Shown: positions 1 to 11,064, counted from the stretch's first letter. The stretch: 64,000 nt of DNA from Populus alba (GCF_005239225.2 NC_133295.1:15066001-15130000); one strand, 5' to 3'. The notes: generated by a model not told the origin, from the letters alone. Numbers and translations are program-made.

Positions 1-637
1 GGGGAGGGGCTGTTTGGCTGGTGCCGGCTGCTAAGGGGAAGCAGAAAATTCAAACCGGCTGGGGGCTGCTCTGTTTGGCTCCGACTGAAGGAAAAAAAAA
101 AATTCAAACCAGAGGGGAAGGGGCCTTGGGCGAGAAGGAGCAACGGCTGGAGGTTCAAAAAAATTCAAACCGGGGGGGCGGCTCCTTTGGGTAGAATGAG
201 GCAGGTCTTCTTCTTTTTTTTTTGTTTAGGGTTAGGGTTTTTTTGTATTTTTGCTGAAGTTTCAAAATTGCCCCCCCTTTGCAAGTGTTAGAAACCAGTA
301 TTTATAGGCAAAAAATATTACCAAGTTTTCAACATTGGTCCCTTAACTTTCTTTTTTTGTAAAATTTGATTTTTCTTGTTTTTTTGTAATTTTTTGAAAA
401 TGAGCAATATCAACGTCGACTCGATGCGGAAAATCAATGATTTTAAAAACGACGCGTGAAAAGTCGAACGCGTTTGAAAGACCCTTAAAAAATTAAATTC
501 TTTTTTAGACGACGTTGAAAATGCTAAAATGACGAAAATATATTAAAAAACATATTTTTGATTTTCTTTGCTTTTCTCAATTTTTTTGGATTTTTTGAAA
601 ATATATCAAAACATGGGTCAAAAATTGGGTAGCAACA
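1..637 (-). repeat. 3' LTR of the element, partial
   Basis: This is the plus-strand right-hand third of the LTR (the 5' U3 side of the minus-strand element). It ends at the CA of GGGTAGCAACA. Against 6658-7299 I see one clear substitution (acatgggtca versus acatggatca) and about five homopolymer length differences. That near identity points to a recent insertion. The TATA-like box of this copy is at about 298-306. The rest of the LTR lies left of the window. Confidence 0.93.
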
Positions 638-653
638 GATGCCCCCTCTTTAC
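638..653 (-). other. Polypurine tract of the LTR element
   Basis: Minus strand GTAAAGAGGGGGCATC lies directly upstream of the 3' LTR start TGTTGCTACCC. A G-rich purine run at this place primes plus-strand DNA synthesis in LTR elements. It agrees with the minus orientation deduced from the primer-binding site at the other end. Confidence 0.75.
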
Positions 654-738
654 AATGCTTACGAAGCAAAACTCCTCAAAATTTTGCATAGTAAGCTTTG
701 TAAAGAAAACAAAAGGAAAATGATTTCATTATCTTGGG

Positions 739-923
739 CGACCTGCCCACACACTCACACTGATCTGTTTTGGTCTATTTTCACGGGCGACCTACCCACA
801 CGTACTCACTCAAGTCTATTTTCACGGGCGACCTGCCCACACATACTCACTCAAGTCTATTTTCACGGGCGACCGACCCACACTCTCCCAATAGTCTATT
901 TTCACGGGCGACCTGCCCACACA
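739..923 (-). repeat. Tandem array A: CGGGCGACCTGCCCACAC units
   Basis: About five imperfect units of 39-49 bp share the core CGGGCGACCTGCCCAC with a TTTTCACGGG joint. This is the first array inside the 3' LTR. The core GGGYGACC-ACCC is shared with arrays B and C, so the arrays appear to have grown from one ancestral motif. Confidence 0.85.
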
Positions 924-1050
924 TTGGGTTTACCTGAGATCCCATCTGGCGACCTCATTCAACTGGAACGAAAATATGTGTAACTCGGTCAACCTGAAAT
1001 CCCATCTGGCGATTCCCTTTAACCAAAGCTACATGAGATCCCATCTGGCG
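924..1050 (-). repeat. Tandem array A2: GATCCCATCTGGCGACCTC units
   Basis: Three copies of a unit with the core ATCCCATCTGGCGA-CTCATTC lie between arrays A and B. The spacing is irregular (about 45-60 bp), so it is a small, diverged array. Confidence 0.7.
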
Positions 1051-1055
1051 ACCTC

Positions 1056-1446
1056 ATTCTGGTCTCATTGTACGGGTGACTAACCCTAGAAAAATGCTGG
1101 TCTCATTGTACGGGTGACGAACCCTAGTGCTGCTGGTCTCATTGTACGGGTGACGAACCCTAGTGCTGGTCTCATTGTACGGGTGACGAACCCTAGAAAA
1201 AAGCTGGTCTCATTGTACGGGTGACGAACCCTAGAAAAATGTTGGTCTCATTGTACGGGTGACTAACCCTGGTGCTGGTCTCATTGTACGGGTGACGAAC
1301 CCTAGAAAAAAAGCTGGTCTCATTGTACGGGTGACGAACCCTATGTTGGTCTCATTGTACGGGTGACGAACCCTAGAAAAATGCTGGTCTCATTGTACGG
1401 GTGACTAACCCTGGAAAAATGCTGGTCTCATTGTATGGGTGACCGA
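1056..1446 (-). repeat. Tandem array B: TGGTCTCATTGTACGGGTGAC units
   Basis: Ten or eleven units of 33-39 bp share GGTCTCATTGTACGGGTGAC followed by GAACCCTAG or TAACCCTGG. They differ mainly in a short A-rich spacer, including its A-run length. Low divergence between units suggests recent amplification. Confidence 0.9.
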
Positions 1447-2305
1447 CCCAAAAATGGAAAAAATGTGAAGAAGTGTGGTCTCATTGTAATGGGTGACCTA
1501 CCCACGTGGAAAGAATATGAAAAGGTGGTCTCGTTGTGATGGGCGACCTACCCAAATAGAAAGAATGTGATGTGCGGTCTCATTATAATGGGTGACCTAC
1601 CCAAATGGAAAAAATATGATAAAGTGTGGTCTCATTGTAATGGGTGACCTACCCAGATGGAAAAAATATGATGAAGTGCGGTCTCATTGTCATGGGTGAC
1701 CTACCCGAAAATGGAAAAAATATGAAGTGGGGTCTCATTGTAATGGGTGACCTACCCAGATGGAAAAAATATGATGAACGGTCTCGTTGTGATGGGCGAC
1801 CTACCCAAATAGAAAGAATATGAAGTGCGGTCTCATTGTAATGGGTGACCTACCCAAAAATGGAAAAAATATGAAATGTGGTCTCATTGTAATGGGTGAC
1901 CAACCCAGCTGGAAAAAATATGATGAACGGTCTCGTTGTGATGGGCGACCTACCCAAATAGAAAGAATATGAAGTGCGGTCTCATTGTAATGGGTGACCT
2001 ACCCAAAAATGGAAAAAATATGAAATGTGGTCTCATTGTAATGGGTGACCAACCCAGCTGGAAAAAATATGATGAACGGTCTCGTTGTGATGGGCGACCT
2101 ACCCAAATAGAAAGAATATGAAGTGCGGTCTCATTGTAATGGGTGACCTACCCAAAAATGGAAAAAATATGAAGTGTGGTCTCATTGTAATGGGTGACCA
2201 ACCCAGATGGAAAAAATATGAAGAACGCGGTCTCATTGTCATGGGTGACCAACCCAGGTGGAAAGAATGTGAAAAAAAATGGTCTCATTATGATGGGTGA
2301 CCTAC
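1447..2305 (-). repeat. Tandem array C, about 17 units, with a 149-bp higher-order repeat
   Basis: Units of about 48-51 bp share GGTCTCATTGTAATGGGTGAC, then CTACCCA or CAACCCA and an AT-rich spacer (TGGAAAAAATATGA). From 1771 a three-unit block repeats with exact 149-bp spacing (block starts at 1771, 1920 and 2069). This is higher-order organisation like that of satellites. The fortuitous plus-strand ORF at 2118-2300 reads through the units and is not a gene. Confidence 0.9.
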
Positions 2306-2319
2306 CCAAGAAAAATGTT

Positions 2320-2530
2320 GGCGAGGGCTCAAAGGCGCACTCGAAATGAGGTAGGGTTAGAAAACGCGCTACCTGAGAAGTGAGGGCTCAACGGCGCACT
2401 CGAAATGAGGTAGGGTTAGAAAAAACGCACTACCCGAGATGATAGCTCAAAGGCGCACACAGAAAGAGGTGAGAGCTCAAAGGCGCACTCAAAATGAGGT
2501 AGGGTTAGAAAACCACTACCCAAAAGATGA
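2320..2530 (-). repeat. Tandem array D: CTCAAAGGCGCACTCGAAATG units
   Basis: Three to four units of about 60 bp contain GGCTCAAAGGCGCACTC, GAGGTAGGGTTAGAAAA and a CACTACC tail. The sequence is unlike arrays A-C, so it is a separate amplification in the same 3' region of the element. Confidence 0.8.
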
Positions 2531-5309
2531 TGATGAAACACCGACCTGACAATGTTAAAAGCAATGCATTATGATCAATATGCATGTATACTTACCTGAG
2601 AAAAAATAGGTCCCCCTTTCTTCATGATGTCTCTTCTTTTCTCAAAAGTTGGAGTGTTGGCAGTGAACTTCGATGGCTTCTTCGCTCTTGCTTACTCGAG
2701 TCATCTCTTGTGATTTTTACCTCTAGGAAAGACTTGATATCATCGTACTTCTTTGTCCTCCGCCCCTTTATCTCAAGGGTTGCCAACTTTGCTCGACATT
2801 TTCTTAGAATGGGAATCATGGAGCCTGCCCTATCATATGTTTCTTTATTGCTCCCTAGCTTGATCATGCCCCCAAGTGTTCAATTCGGGTTTGTGGACGA
2901 GGCTATATGAAGGAAGGTTTGACAAGGAGTTGTTTTCATGCAGAATTTTTGAAATTCCAAAGTTATTCCAAACACAAAAATTATTTTGACATCGATTCAA
3001 AGCAAACTCATTCTAAAACATTCAAGTGATTTCTATGGAGAGGTTATCAGAAGTGATGAAAACTTCTTGTTTTGGGTTTTGGTAAAAAATATGAAGTGAC
3101 CTCTGGTTTGTCAGAAAAGGTTTAAATTTCAATTTGAGGGTTATTGAGAACCGAGGTTCAAAGCATATATTTTATTTGCATGAATAATGATTTGGTTCAC
3201 ATGAGAGAGCATTGCCTACCGATCCAGATTGCTTGCCTTTGATCAGAAAGGGCTTGATTAGGCACGTAATGTAGGCTTGGGCTCTTGGTTATGAAGAAAA
3301 TGATATTTGTAGGCTCAAAAGGTGTTTAAGGGATTTGAAGACTAAGGATCACTTGTGCTTGTTTCTTGACCTTTTGTCATTTGACTGTCTTTCAAAAATT
3401 GTCTATCGTGCCCCCTTGTATTGGGTTTGGGCTTACTCTCTTTGTTTTTGTTTTCTTCATATGGTTTTGAGCATCATAATATTTTTTTTATTTTTTTTTT
3501 TTATGCTCAAAACTCTTGATCCTTTGGATTTTTCTTTGTGCCCCCTAGCTTTGTTTGGGCACCTTTAATGATTGAGAATTTTCTTTTATGCCCCCTAGTA
3601 TTGCTTGGGCACTTTCAATCATTGAAGTTTTTTCAATGTCATCGCACTTGCCCCCAGTGGGGTGTGATCCTAGCCAAGGTTATTTTTCAAGAAATATTTA
3701 TTAGGCTCAAAAGGGGACTGCAAATGATATATTTTAGCCTCGTGAAAAGATTATCAAAGATGGCCTTTCTTCATCTCAAATGCATGCATTTAGGATCGGT
3801 AAGCCTTGCTTTCATGCGAGTATGCAAAGTGATTTCTCATTATTCATGCAATCAAAACTCAGCTTTAGAGTCACTTCATGGTGTTTGTTTGTTTGTTTTT
3901 TTTTTCTTTCTTTTTTTTTTTTGGGTTTTTCTAGGTGTATGGTTACCTTTCTAAGGAATCACCTGAATTTCCAGAACTCGTTTGCTTTGGACAAACATCA
4001 ACATGATTTCAGTTTCCGTACTAAACTTTGAATTCCCAAAAATCCTTGTGAACATGTGCGACCATGCATAGTTTTGAAAAGAAGGAAACACACCCAAAGA
4101 TTCTTGGTGTGATGGTTTCATGCTTAAAGGTTATGCTCAATGTGTTCTTTGTATGAAACAACAACAAAAATGAAAGTATATTATGAACACAGGAAAACAC
4201 ATGATCTTATTAACAAGAAAGGCTCACTTGACAAGGAAAATGTTGCGGAATTTTGAGCCAAGTTACCAACAAAAACTGGAATAGGTTGAAACAAAAATCA
4301 AGAAATTTTGCAGGCATGATCAAACTAAGAGTTTTTTTTTTTTTTTTGACAGAACAAGAATAGGCTCCATTATGCCCCGGTAGTGCAATTCCCCTTCGGT
4401 CAGCCTTCCCACCAAAGCTTTTGCAGAAATACATGATTGTGTTGAGGCTCTTGACCAATGTTTGCCCCCAATTTCTTCGGGCAAAGTCATTGTTGGGTTT
4501 TGAACAAAGATGATAGGTCTGTTGGAAGGAACTTTCCTAGAGTTATTTTTCAGTATTTACCCGAGTAAGCTAGAAGCAAGTCACACATGTCTTCAAAAAT
4601 TATGACGAGCATACTCTTCATCTTCCGTGTTTTTCTTCATTCAAAGTCAGGTGTTGCAGACTCGTAAGGGACCTACTTTTCATTCTGGTGCATGCATGAC
4701 TAATGTATGAACATGTAATCTATATGATGAACTCACCCTTCGAGAGGTGACAATATGGTCGTAACTCTTGTATGATGGACAAGAATCATGATTTTTGCCC
4801 AAACTCTACAATGAAAATTTTCGGAGCAACGGCCAATGTGTCACCCATAAGTCTTGAGTTCAAGATGCTTCAAGAAGAGTTTGCTCTTATGCAAAAACGA
4901 TAGCACATACAACATTAGGACATGTTCTATTCATTATGTGAACATGGCTAGGTTTTCTATCTGGTCTCAAAAGGGTCTCATATCTGCCCAGTGACGTTCT
5001 TCGTAAAGACAGTATGGGGGCGTTGCAAGGAATGGTTAAGGCACGTATACCCACCATTACCAAGCAGACACTCAGATATGAGTTGGGTGTTTCACGCATC
5101 TGAACCCTGACCAATAGTCTTAGGGCAGATCGCTAGTTCCCCACCTAACCTAGAAGCTTGTGTGTGCTTTTAAAAATAAATACAGGTGATGCATGAGACA
5201 ATTCTATAAAATGCATGGAAATAAATATTAACAAAAATGATAAAAATGCAAAAACTTAAACACATCAAATATACAAAGCTTAGTCCAATAATGTCAGAAA
5301 CAGTACCTT
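2531..5309 (-). other. Internal region of the element without recognisable coding capacity
   Basis: No gag, protease, reverse transcriptase, RNase H or integrase motif is visible on either strand. The longest protein-like minus ORF (2622-2867, 81 codons, rich in Lys/Arg/Ser) is unrecognised and could be a remnant of an element ORF. A 51-bp direct duplication lies at about 3539-3640 (two copies of TGCCCCCTAG...TTGGGCAC). Homopolymer T and A runs are common. The region probably replaced or outlived the coding part of a full Ogre/Tat element. Confidence 0.6.
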
Positions 5310-5326
5310 CCCCAGCGGAGTCGCCA
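5310..5326 (-). other. Primer-binding site of the LTR element
   Basis: Minus strand TGGCGACTCCGCTGGGG starts with the TGG that pairs with a tRNA 3' CCA. It is separated from the LTR by three bases (GAA). Seventeen bases fit a tRNA 3' end. Ogre elements are reported to use tRNA-Arg, but I cannot confirm the isoacceptor without a tRNA search. Confidence 0.8.
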
Positions 5327-5329
5327 TTC

Positions 5330-7299
5330 TGTCGCACCCCAAAAAAAAATCAGCGCGCGGCATCGGCTGGCGATTTTTCGTCTCGTTGTTGTTTGCTTGA
5401 ATTTGGTTCGTTGGAGTCGCCACCTAGTAATTGATTTCGGGCTACTAGGAAACCGGATGTACTGGTCTTGTCAGAGATTCACGGGTAAGGGACTGGTTGT
5501 GGTTAGGGAAGGTATTAGCACCCCTAACGCACCCTACCTGAGGTAAGTTGCTTCGCGAATTTGATGTGTTAAAGAAGTTTTAATAATTGTCTTTTCATCG
5601 GAAATTAGAAATATCACTTACGTATAAGTTAATAATTCTTACCCGTGATCCGATCAAAAAATTAAATTCTTCTTTAATATATTTGCAATTCTATCATTAA
5701 AAGAGAAAATAAATAAATAATTCAATAAAAAAAATAAACACACACATACACTTTCACTATTTTTTGTTTCTTTTTCTTTTTCTTTCTCCTTTTCTTTTGT
5801 TTTCTTTTACATCCATATTTACAAAATATAAATTACAAAAAAAAAAAAAAAATCAAAACTAAACAAATTACATTAAACAATTCTAAAACTACAAAACAGT
5901 CCCTAAATAGTCCAAGAAGTGCAGGGAAATCCGTTTAGAACCGCAGGAACAGTGTTCGGGAAGGTTGCTGGGGCAGAAATCACTGGCGGCGCGTCCTCCC
6001 CCGCGCCACCACCACTGGCGGCGCGTGGGTTCACGCGCCGCCGATGAAGGCCGAAAACCAGTGGATCGGGAGCGCCTTCTTCTTCCCTGTCTTCCTCCAC
6101 CGGCGGTGAGGGTTATCGTCGCCTGCAACAAGGACAAAAAACACACAACAAGCAGTCGGTTTTAATTTTTCTTTCCGTTACAGATCTGCTTCTCCTCTCC
6201 ATCTTCGACTTCACGGCGGGCCAATTTGTTGTGGATTTCGTCTTCTCCTCTACCTTTGGATGGCCGGCGGTTGTAGGGGGAGCTGGCGGTGGTCGGTTGA
6301 AGGAGGAGATCGGTGGTTGCTTGCTGCTGTGGTCGGGTCTGTTCGTTGACCCGGAGAGGGAGAAAGGGGTAGTGGCCAGCTGCTGTGGTGGCCGTCGCTG
6401 CTGTGGAGGGCGATGGGTCGCCTGTTGCCCGGTGGCTGAGGGAAGGGAGGTCTGATCCGGTGTGAGGCTGAGCTCGGGCTGTTGAAGCTACGGTGGAGCT
6501 GGCGGCTACTGGTCTGTGTTGTCGGCTGAGAAGAAAACCGGTGTTGATGGAAACCGAAGGAGGAAGAAGATAGGCGGCTGTTGAAGGAAATGAGGGGGCT
6601 GGGAGTGTCGCCGCTGGTGAGGGAGAAAGGAAGAAAAAAAATCAAACCGGGGGGTTTGGGGAGGGGCTGTTTGGCTGGTGCCGGCTGCTAAGGGGAAGCA
6701 GAAAATTCAAACCGGCTGGGGGCTGCTCTGTTTGGCTCCGACTGAAGGAAAAAAAAAAAATTCAAACCAGAGGGGAAGGGGCCTTGGGCGAGAAGGAGCA
6801 ACGGCTGGAGGTTCAAAAAAATTCAAACCGGGGGGGCGGCTCCTTTGGGTAGAATGAGGCAGGTCTTCTTCTTTTTTTTTTGTTTAGGGTTAGGGTTTTT
6901 TTGTATTTTTGCTGAAGTTTCAAAATTGCCCCCCCTTTGCAAGTGTTAGAAACCAGTATTTATAGGCAAAAAATATTACCAAGTTTTCAACATTGGTCCC
7001 TTAACTTTCTTTTTTTGTAAAAATTTGATTTTTCTTGTTTTTTTTGTAATTTTTTTGAAAATGAGCAATATCAACGTCGACTCGATGCGGAAAATCAATG
7101 ATTTTAAAAACGACGCGTGAAAAGTCGAACGCGTTTGAAAGACCCTTAAAAAATTAAATTCTTTTTTAGACGACGTTGAAAATGCTAAAATGACGAAAAT
7201 ATATTAAAAAACATATTTTTTGATTTTCTTTGCTTTTCTCAATTTTTTTGGATTTTTTGAAAATATATCAAAACATGGATCAAAAATTGGGTAGCAACA
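5330..7299 (-). repeat. 5' LTR of the element, complete, 1970 bp
   Basis: On the plus strand it starts TGTCGCACCCC and ends GGGTAGCAACA, giving TG...CA termini. It contains a GC-rich, simple-sequence block (about 5960-6650) that opens fortuitous ORFs on both strands, and an AT-rich U3-like part with a minus-strand TATA box. The base after the LTR starts the flanking DNA (AGATC is a candidate 5-bp target duplication, not checkable here). The plus-strand left edge, close to GGAGTCGCCA, is typical of LTR edges I associate with Ogre-like elements. Confidence 0.9.
6956..6964 (-). promoter_or_regulatory. TATA box of the LTR promoter
   Basis: Minus strand reads CTATAAATAC, close to the plant TATA consensus, and the same box occurs in the left LTR copy at about 298-306. 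Transcription would start near 6925 and run leftward through R/U5 to the primer-binding site. The start site is inferred, not seen. Confidence 0.6.
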
Positions 7300-7614
7300 A
7301 GATCAATGCGATCCCTTTGGAACACTCCAACTGCACTAAGGATTTGATAACAATTGAAGAGCTGTTGTAGGTTTTCAATGCAAATTGCTCTTGGAGCAGC
7401 ACACGGAAATACAAAAAGCTAGGGTTGTGTTTGTTCTTGTTTTATAGAAAGAGATAAGAAATATTGTCCTCTTCTGCTACCTCAGAGTCTCATGAAATAT
7501 CACTCTTGCTATGTTAAATTACTAAAATATCTCTATCCAATCATACCTTTTTTTAATTGGATTTTACAGTTTAACCTAGCAATATTGAAATGAAAATTAG
7601 GGTTCCAGGTATAA

Positions 7615-7616
<2 letters not shown>

Positions 7617-7674
<58 letters not shown>
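7617..7674. repeat. (AT)n microsatellite
   Basis: A perfect alternating AT run of about 58 bp lies shortly downstream of the LTR element. It is likely to be length-polymorphic. Confidence 0.95.
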
Positions 7675-7677
<3 letters not shown>

Positions 7678-8447
7678 CATATGAATTCACTTCATGGTAG
7701 AAGATATTCTTTATACACACATGGCATGCATCAATCTTTATTTAAAGAAAACATATTTATTTGGATAATAATATTAAAGTTTTTAGAGCCTGTTTATCCA
7801 TGACGGATAACTATTTGATGTTTTTTTAACTGATCATAGTTTAAAACACGGCTGGCAACATACACTAACCAAAAAAGGTTATTGATGATATTAGACGAAA
7901 CTTTTGGGTTTACTTAACCAAAATCTGGGTATGAGTTGCAAATATTGTAATATAAAAAAATTAAAACTTTTTATTCTGTAATAATTCTTTGGATATTTGA
8001 TCTGCTTTAATAATTGAAACAATGAGATAATTGAATATAAACTGTTCAATTTAATCAATAAAATCAAAAAAGTATATACCAGTAATAAAGATGGTAGACA
8101 GGATAACGAGAGGCTTCCATAGCTTTAAGGCAAATAAAAAGATGTTTGTCATCATTTTTGTTTCTAGTTTTTATGTTTTTTTTTTTAAAGTATTTTTAAT
8201 TTAAAAAATATTAAATTTATTTTTTTAATATTTTATGATGATTTTGATTTGCTGATATTAAAAATAAAAAATTTTTAAAAAAATTTATTTTATATATTTT
8301 AAAAATTATCTTACATTATAATTCCAAATACAAAAATAAGTTTCAATCACAAAGCTAATGGTGTTAGGATGAAACTAAACACTCGGTCCTTTCAAGAAAA
8401 GGACGCAATCCCTTTTTCTGCTTTCAATCTTTTATTATTGCTACCTT

Positions 8448-8472
8448 TATATATATATATATATATATATAT
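8448..8472. repeat. (AT)n microsatellite
   Basis: A perfect AT run of about 25 bp in AT-rich intergenic DNA. Confidence 0.9.
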
Positions 8473-9148
8473 CGTCCACACACGAGTGCTGGATTGCTTC
8501 GAATTAATTAGTGACTTGTTGGAGTATATGGCTCATGACTAACAAGATAATTTTTAATGATGCTTTTTAATTTTTTATTGTTTTTTGAATTGGTTTAAAT
8601 TTTCAGATAAGTTTTTTTTTTTAATGATTACTAACATTATTTTAATTATGGGTCTAAAATATTATAGACTAATCTAACATTAAATCAAAAATTTTAATGT
8701 GATTTATCAGCTTTTTTAATCTTGATATATTTTTTTTTATTTTGTATCTGTAGGCTTTTTTTTTTTCTTTCTTTTTATATCTGCTGTTTTTGTGATTCTT
8801 TTTGTTTTTCTACTTTTTTTCTATATATCTTTTTTTTAGCTATGTGTTTTTTAATCTTTTTAATATATCTACTTCTTTAGAACAAAAAAAAAGTTAGTGA
8901 TTTGTTGGCTGTCATGATAGGTACGTATACAGGAATCATAGCTTCGTCGTTGATGTGAATTCATAGTTATTCACTATAAACAAGACCAAGTCACGAGGAC
9001 TGATATATACTCATGGAAGAAACCCTAAAAGGAACTTTCATCGATCACCTTCTTCCCAAGGATATCCACCGTCCAAGGAGGAGATATAGTTTGATGTTGG
9101 ATGATACATCTTGTGACGAAATGACCATATGATAAATTCGCACAGCCG

Positions 9149-9149
<1 letters not shown>

Positions 9150-9206
<57 letters not shown>
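9150..9206. repeat. (AT)n microsatellite
   Basis: A perfect AT run of about 57 bp. It gives rise to a spurious Tyr-Ile repeat ORF on the minus strand. Confidence 0.95.
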
Positions 9207-9208
<2 letters not shown>

Positions 9209-9989
9209 TCAAACTTAAGCATATTAAAATTCCTCGATCATAATGGGATTTTATCTTAGAATATTGTGTTGGAGAGTCATGAACTTATGCCTCTTAATTA
9301 CAAGGAATATATAGTAATTAATTAGAATATCCCATGTGAAATACACCCTAATTCTATCATAGGAATCGTGCAGAGTCAGGAATAAAGTAATTAAGGGCAT
9401 GATAGATAATATGGTTTAATATATTTTTAAAATTATTTTTATATAAAAAAATATTAAATCTATAGATTGTTAATTGTTATTTTCATGATTTTAATGTTTT
9501 AATATTAAAAATATAAAAATAATATTATTTTAATATATATAATCAATTAAACTATATTTTTACAGAAATATTATATATTGTATTACCAAATATAAACATG
9601 GGCGGATGAATGATCCCTAGCTAGGACATAAACCGAATAGGGCGGGTGGAAGGATACTCAAACCTCTAAAAAAAATATAAATTAATTTGAGTCATTAATA
9701 TTGTAGTATATTCAGATATCCATGAAGCTTCTAATTAACATGGGGATTTAACATAATTACCTAAATGAACAGTATTATCTTAGATTGAGGGCGGTGTACC
9801 TTGAAAGCACATCATGTCATGTCATGGTAAAAGTATGTGACTTAAAGATATCAAAGAAATTGAAATCCAATCTCCAATCAGGAAAAATATCCTTAAAAAA
9901 ACCAAAAAAAAAATATTGAAACCTTATTTCTGATTCAATAAGATGTTTTTAGGGCAAAACTAAAAAAAAAACATAAAATTTTTAAAAAA

Positions 9990-10870
9990 ATAAATTATGA
10001 CAAATCTTCTAAATCCGAGTTATCATCCCAAATTTACAACACATTAAATTTTAGAGCTATGCTCAATTAAAAAATTCAATTTAATGTTCAAAGATAAAAT
10101 AAAAAATAAATAAATATTAAATTAAAAAAACTAAAAAAAATCAATAAACAATGAAGGAGGATGAAATCATAAAAACAAATACACTTAATTGACCCGGACT
10201 AACTATGGATAATTTATGAAATTCGTGATCTAGGACATGAAAATGTAGTAACCTCATGAAACCAAAATAGAAATAAAATAGGGAACCCAATTTTAATCAA
10301 CCAAAAATATTGAAGGCAAAAAATGAAATGGTATTATATTTATTTTTTTAAAAAATACTAAATTTAACAAAGAATGAAAAATAAAAAGACCGAAGATAAC
10401 TGGGTTATTTTTAAAAATTATTGAAAAAATCCTATAGAAAGCAAATATTAAATAATTGAATTGAAAAGAAAAGGCTTAAAAAAAAACAAATGAACTTGGT
10501 GAATCTCCTAAATTGGATTAATCTTTCAAATGCACAACTCATTAAATTCTAAACCCGAGTTTAGAAACCTAATTCAATGTTAAATGATGAAATCAGAACA
10601 AAAAATCAATGTTAAAAACTTATGAAAGCAATAATAATAGAGTATGAAATCATAAAAAAAAAATCAATTTTGAAAATGATCGCAAATAAAAAAAAATAGA
10701 AACTAATATGTTCGACTAAAATATGATAAAGGATAAAATCGTAAAAAAATAAATTTTATAAAATAATTGAAATAAATAATTTTAATTGAAAAAATAAAAA
10801 CTAAATCTGAAAATAAAATATTAAGGAATTATATGTCAAATTTTTTAAGATCATGAAAATCAATGAAATT
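9990..10870 (+). repeat. Dispersed AT-rich repeat, same family as 49.9-51.5 kb
   Basis: It contains at least two iterations of a segment built around CACAACACATTAAATTTT and TTCAATTTAATGTTCAAAGAT (near 10030 and 10550). The inverse complement of the same words occurs near 50020 and 50970, so the two loci carry one repeat family in opposite orientation. No coding capacity, terminal repeats or target duplications could be defined. It is A-rich throughout and ends near an A18 run at about 10870. Confidence 0.5.
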
Positions 10871-11040
10871 AAAAAAAAAAAAAAAAAAAGTCAATCAGAA
10901 CCAAATCACAGTGAATGGCACCACAATCATCGCTCAAGTAAATAGACCCCACCATGAGGAATAAAAAAATCCAAGGAAGCCTGTTTTTTACCTCCGTAAG
11001 CTGCCATACATGTCTCTCAAACATTGCAGGGTTTTGGTTT

Positions 11041-11064
11041 TTATATATATATATATATATATAT
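11041..11064. repeat. (AT)n microsatellite
   Basis: A perfect AT run of about 24 bp. Confidence 0.9.

Larger units (their letters stand above)
1..7299 (-). mobile_element. Non-autonomous Ogre/Tat-like LTR retrotransposon, left end cut by the window
   Basis: The sequence at 1-637 recurs almost base for base at 6658-7299, so the two are LTRs. Orientation comes from the priming sites. A tRNA-type primer site (minus TGGCGACTCCGCTGGGG) lies 3 nt inside the right LTR, and a purine tract lies just inside the left LTR. The element therefore reads right to left. LTR ends are TG...CA. The internal 4.7 kb (638-5329) has no gag, protease, RT or integrase that I recognise, only short ORFs. Blocks of short tandem repeats sit next to the 3' LTR, as is known for the 3' UTR of Ogre/Tat Ty3-gypsy elements. 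Such an element would need enzymes in trans. The left LTR start and its target duplication lie outside the window, so the duplication cannot be checked. The Ogre/Tat assignment rests on the primer site, the LTR edge and the 3' repeats, without protein support. Confidence 0.85.
7300..9989. other. AT-rich intergenic DNA
   Basis: I see no supported gene here. The stretch holds long AT microsatellites and runs of A or T. At about 8140-8345 and 9400-9595 there are AT-rich blocks with weakly inverted ends resembling the MITE-like family at 17087 and 60520. Short ORFs are not conserved-looking. Confidence 0.6.

Noticed and set aside
226..240. TTTAGGGTTAGGGTTTT, telomere-like
   Set aside because: Only two units, and the same word sits in both LTR copies (also near 6884). 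It is LTR sequence, not an interstitial telomere.
739..2530. Regularly spaced repeats resembling a CRISPR array
   Set aside because: Units are imperfect and contiguous without unique spacers, lie inside a plant LTR retrotransposon, and no cas genes occur. They are tandem arrays of the element.
3335..4031. Overlapping hydrophobic plus-strand ORFs in the element
   Set aside because: Caused by T-rich runs translated as Phe/Leu. They are antisense to the element and lack any motif.
6250..6645. 131-codon minus ORF inside the right LTR, and the facing plus ORFs at 5965-6455
   Set aside because: They fall wholly in the LTR, are Pro/Ser/Arg or Gly-rich low complexity on both strands, and have no domain. 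They are by-products of GC-rich LTR sequence.
9025..9222. 65-codon minus ORF with Tyr-Ile repeats
   Set aside because: Created by an (AT)n microsatellite. The same applies to ORFs at 23862-24122.
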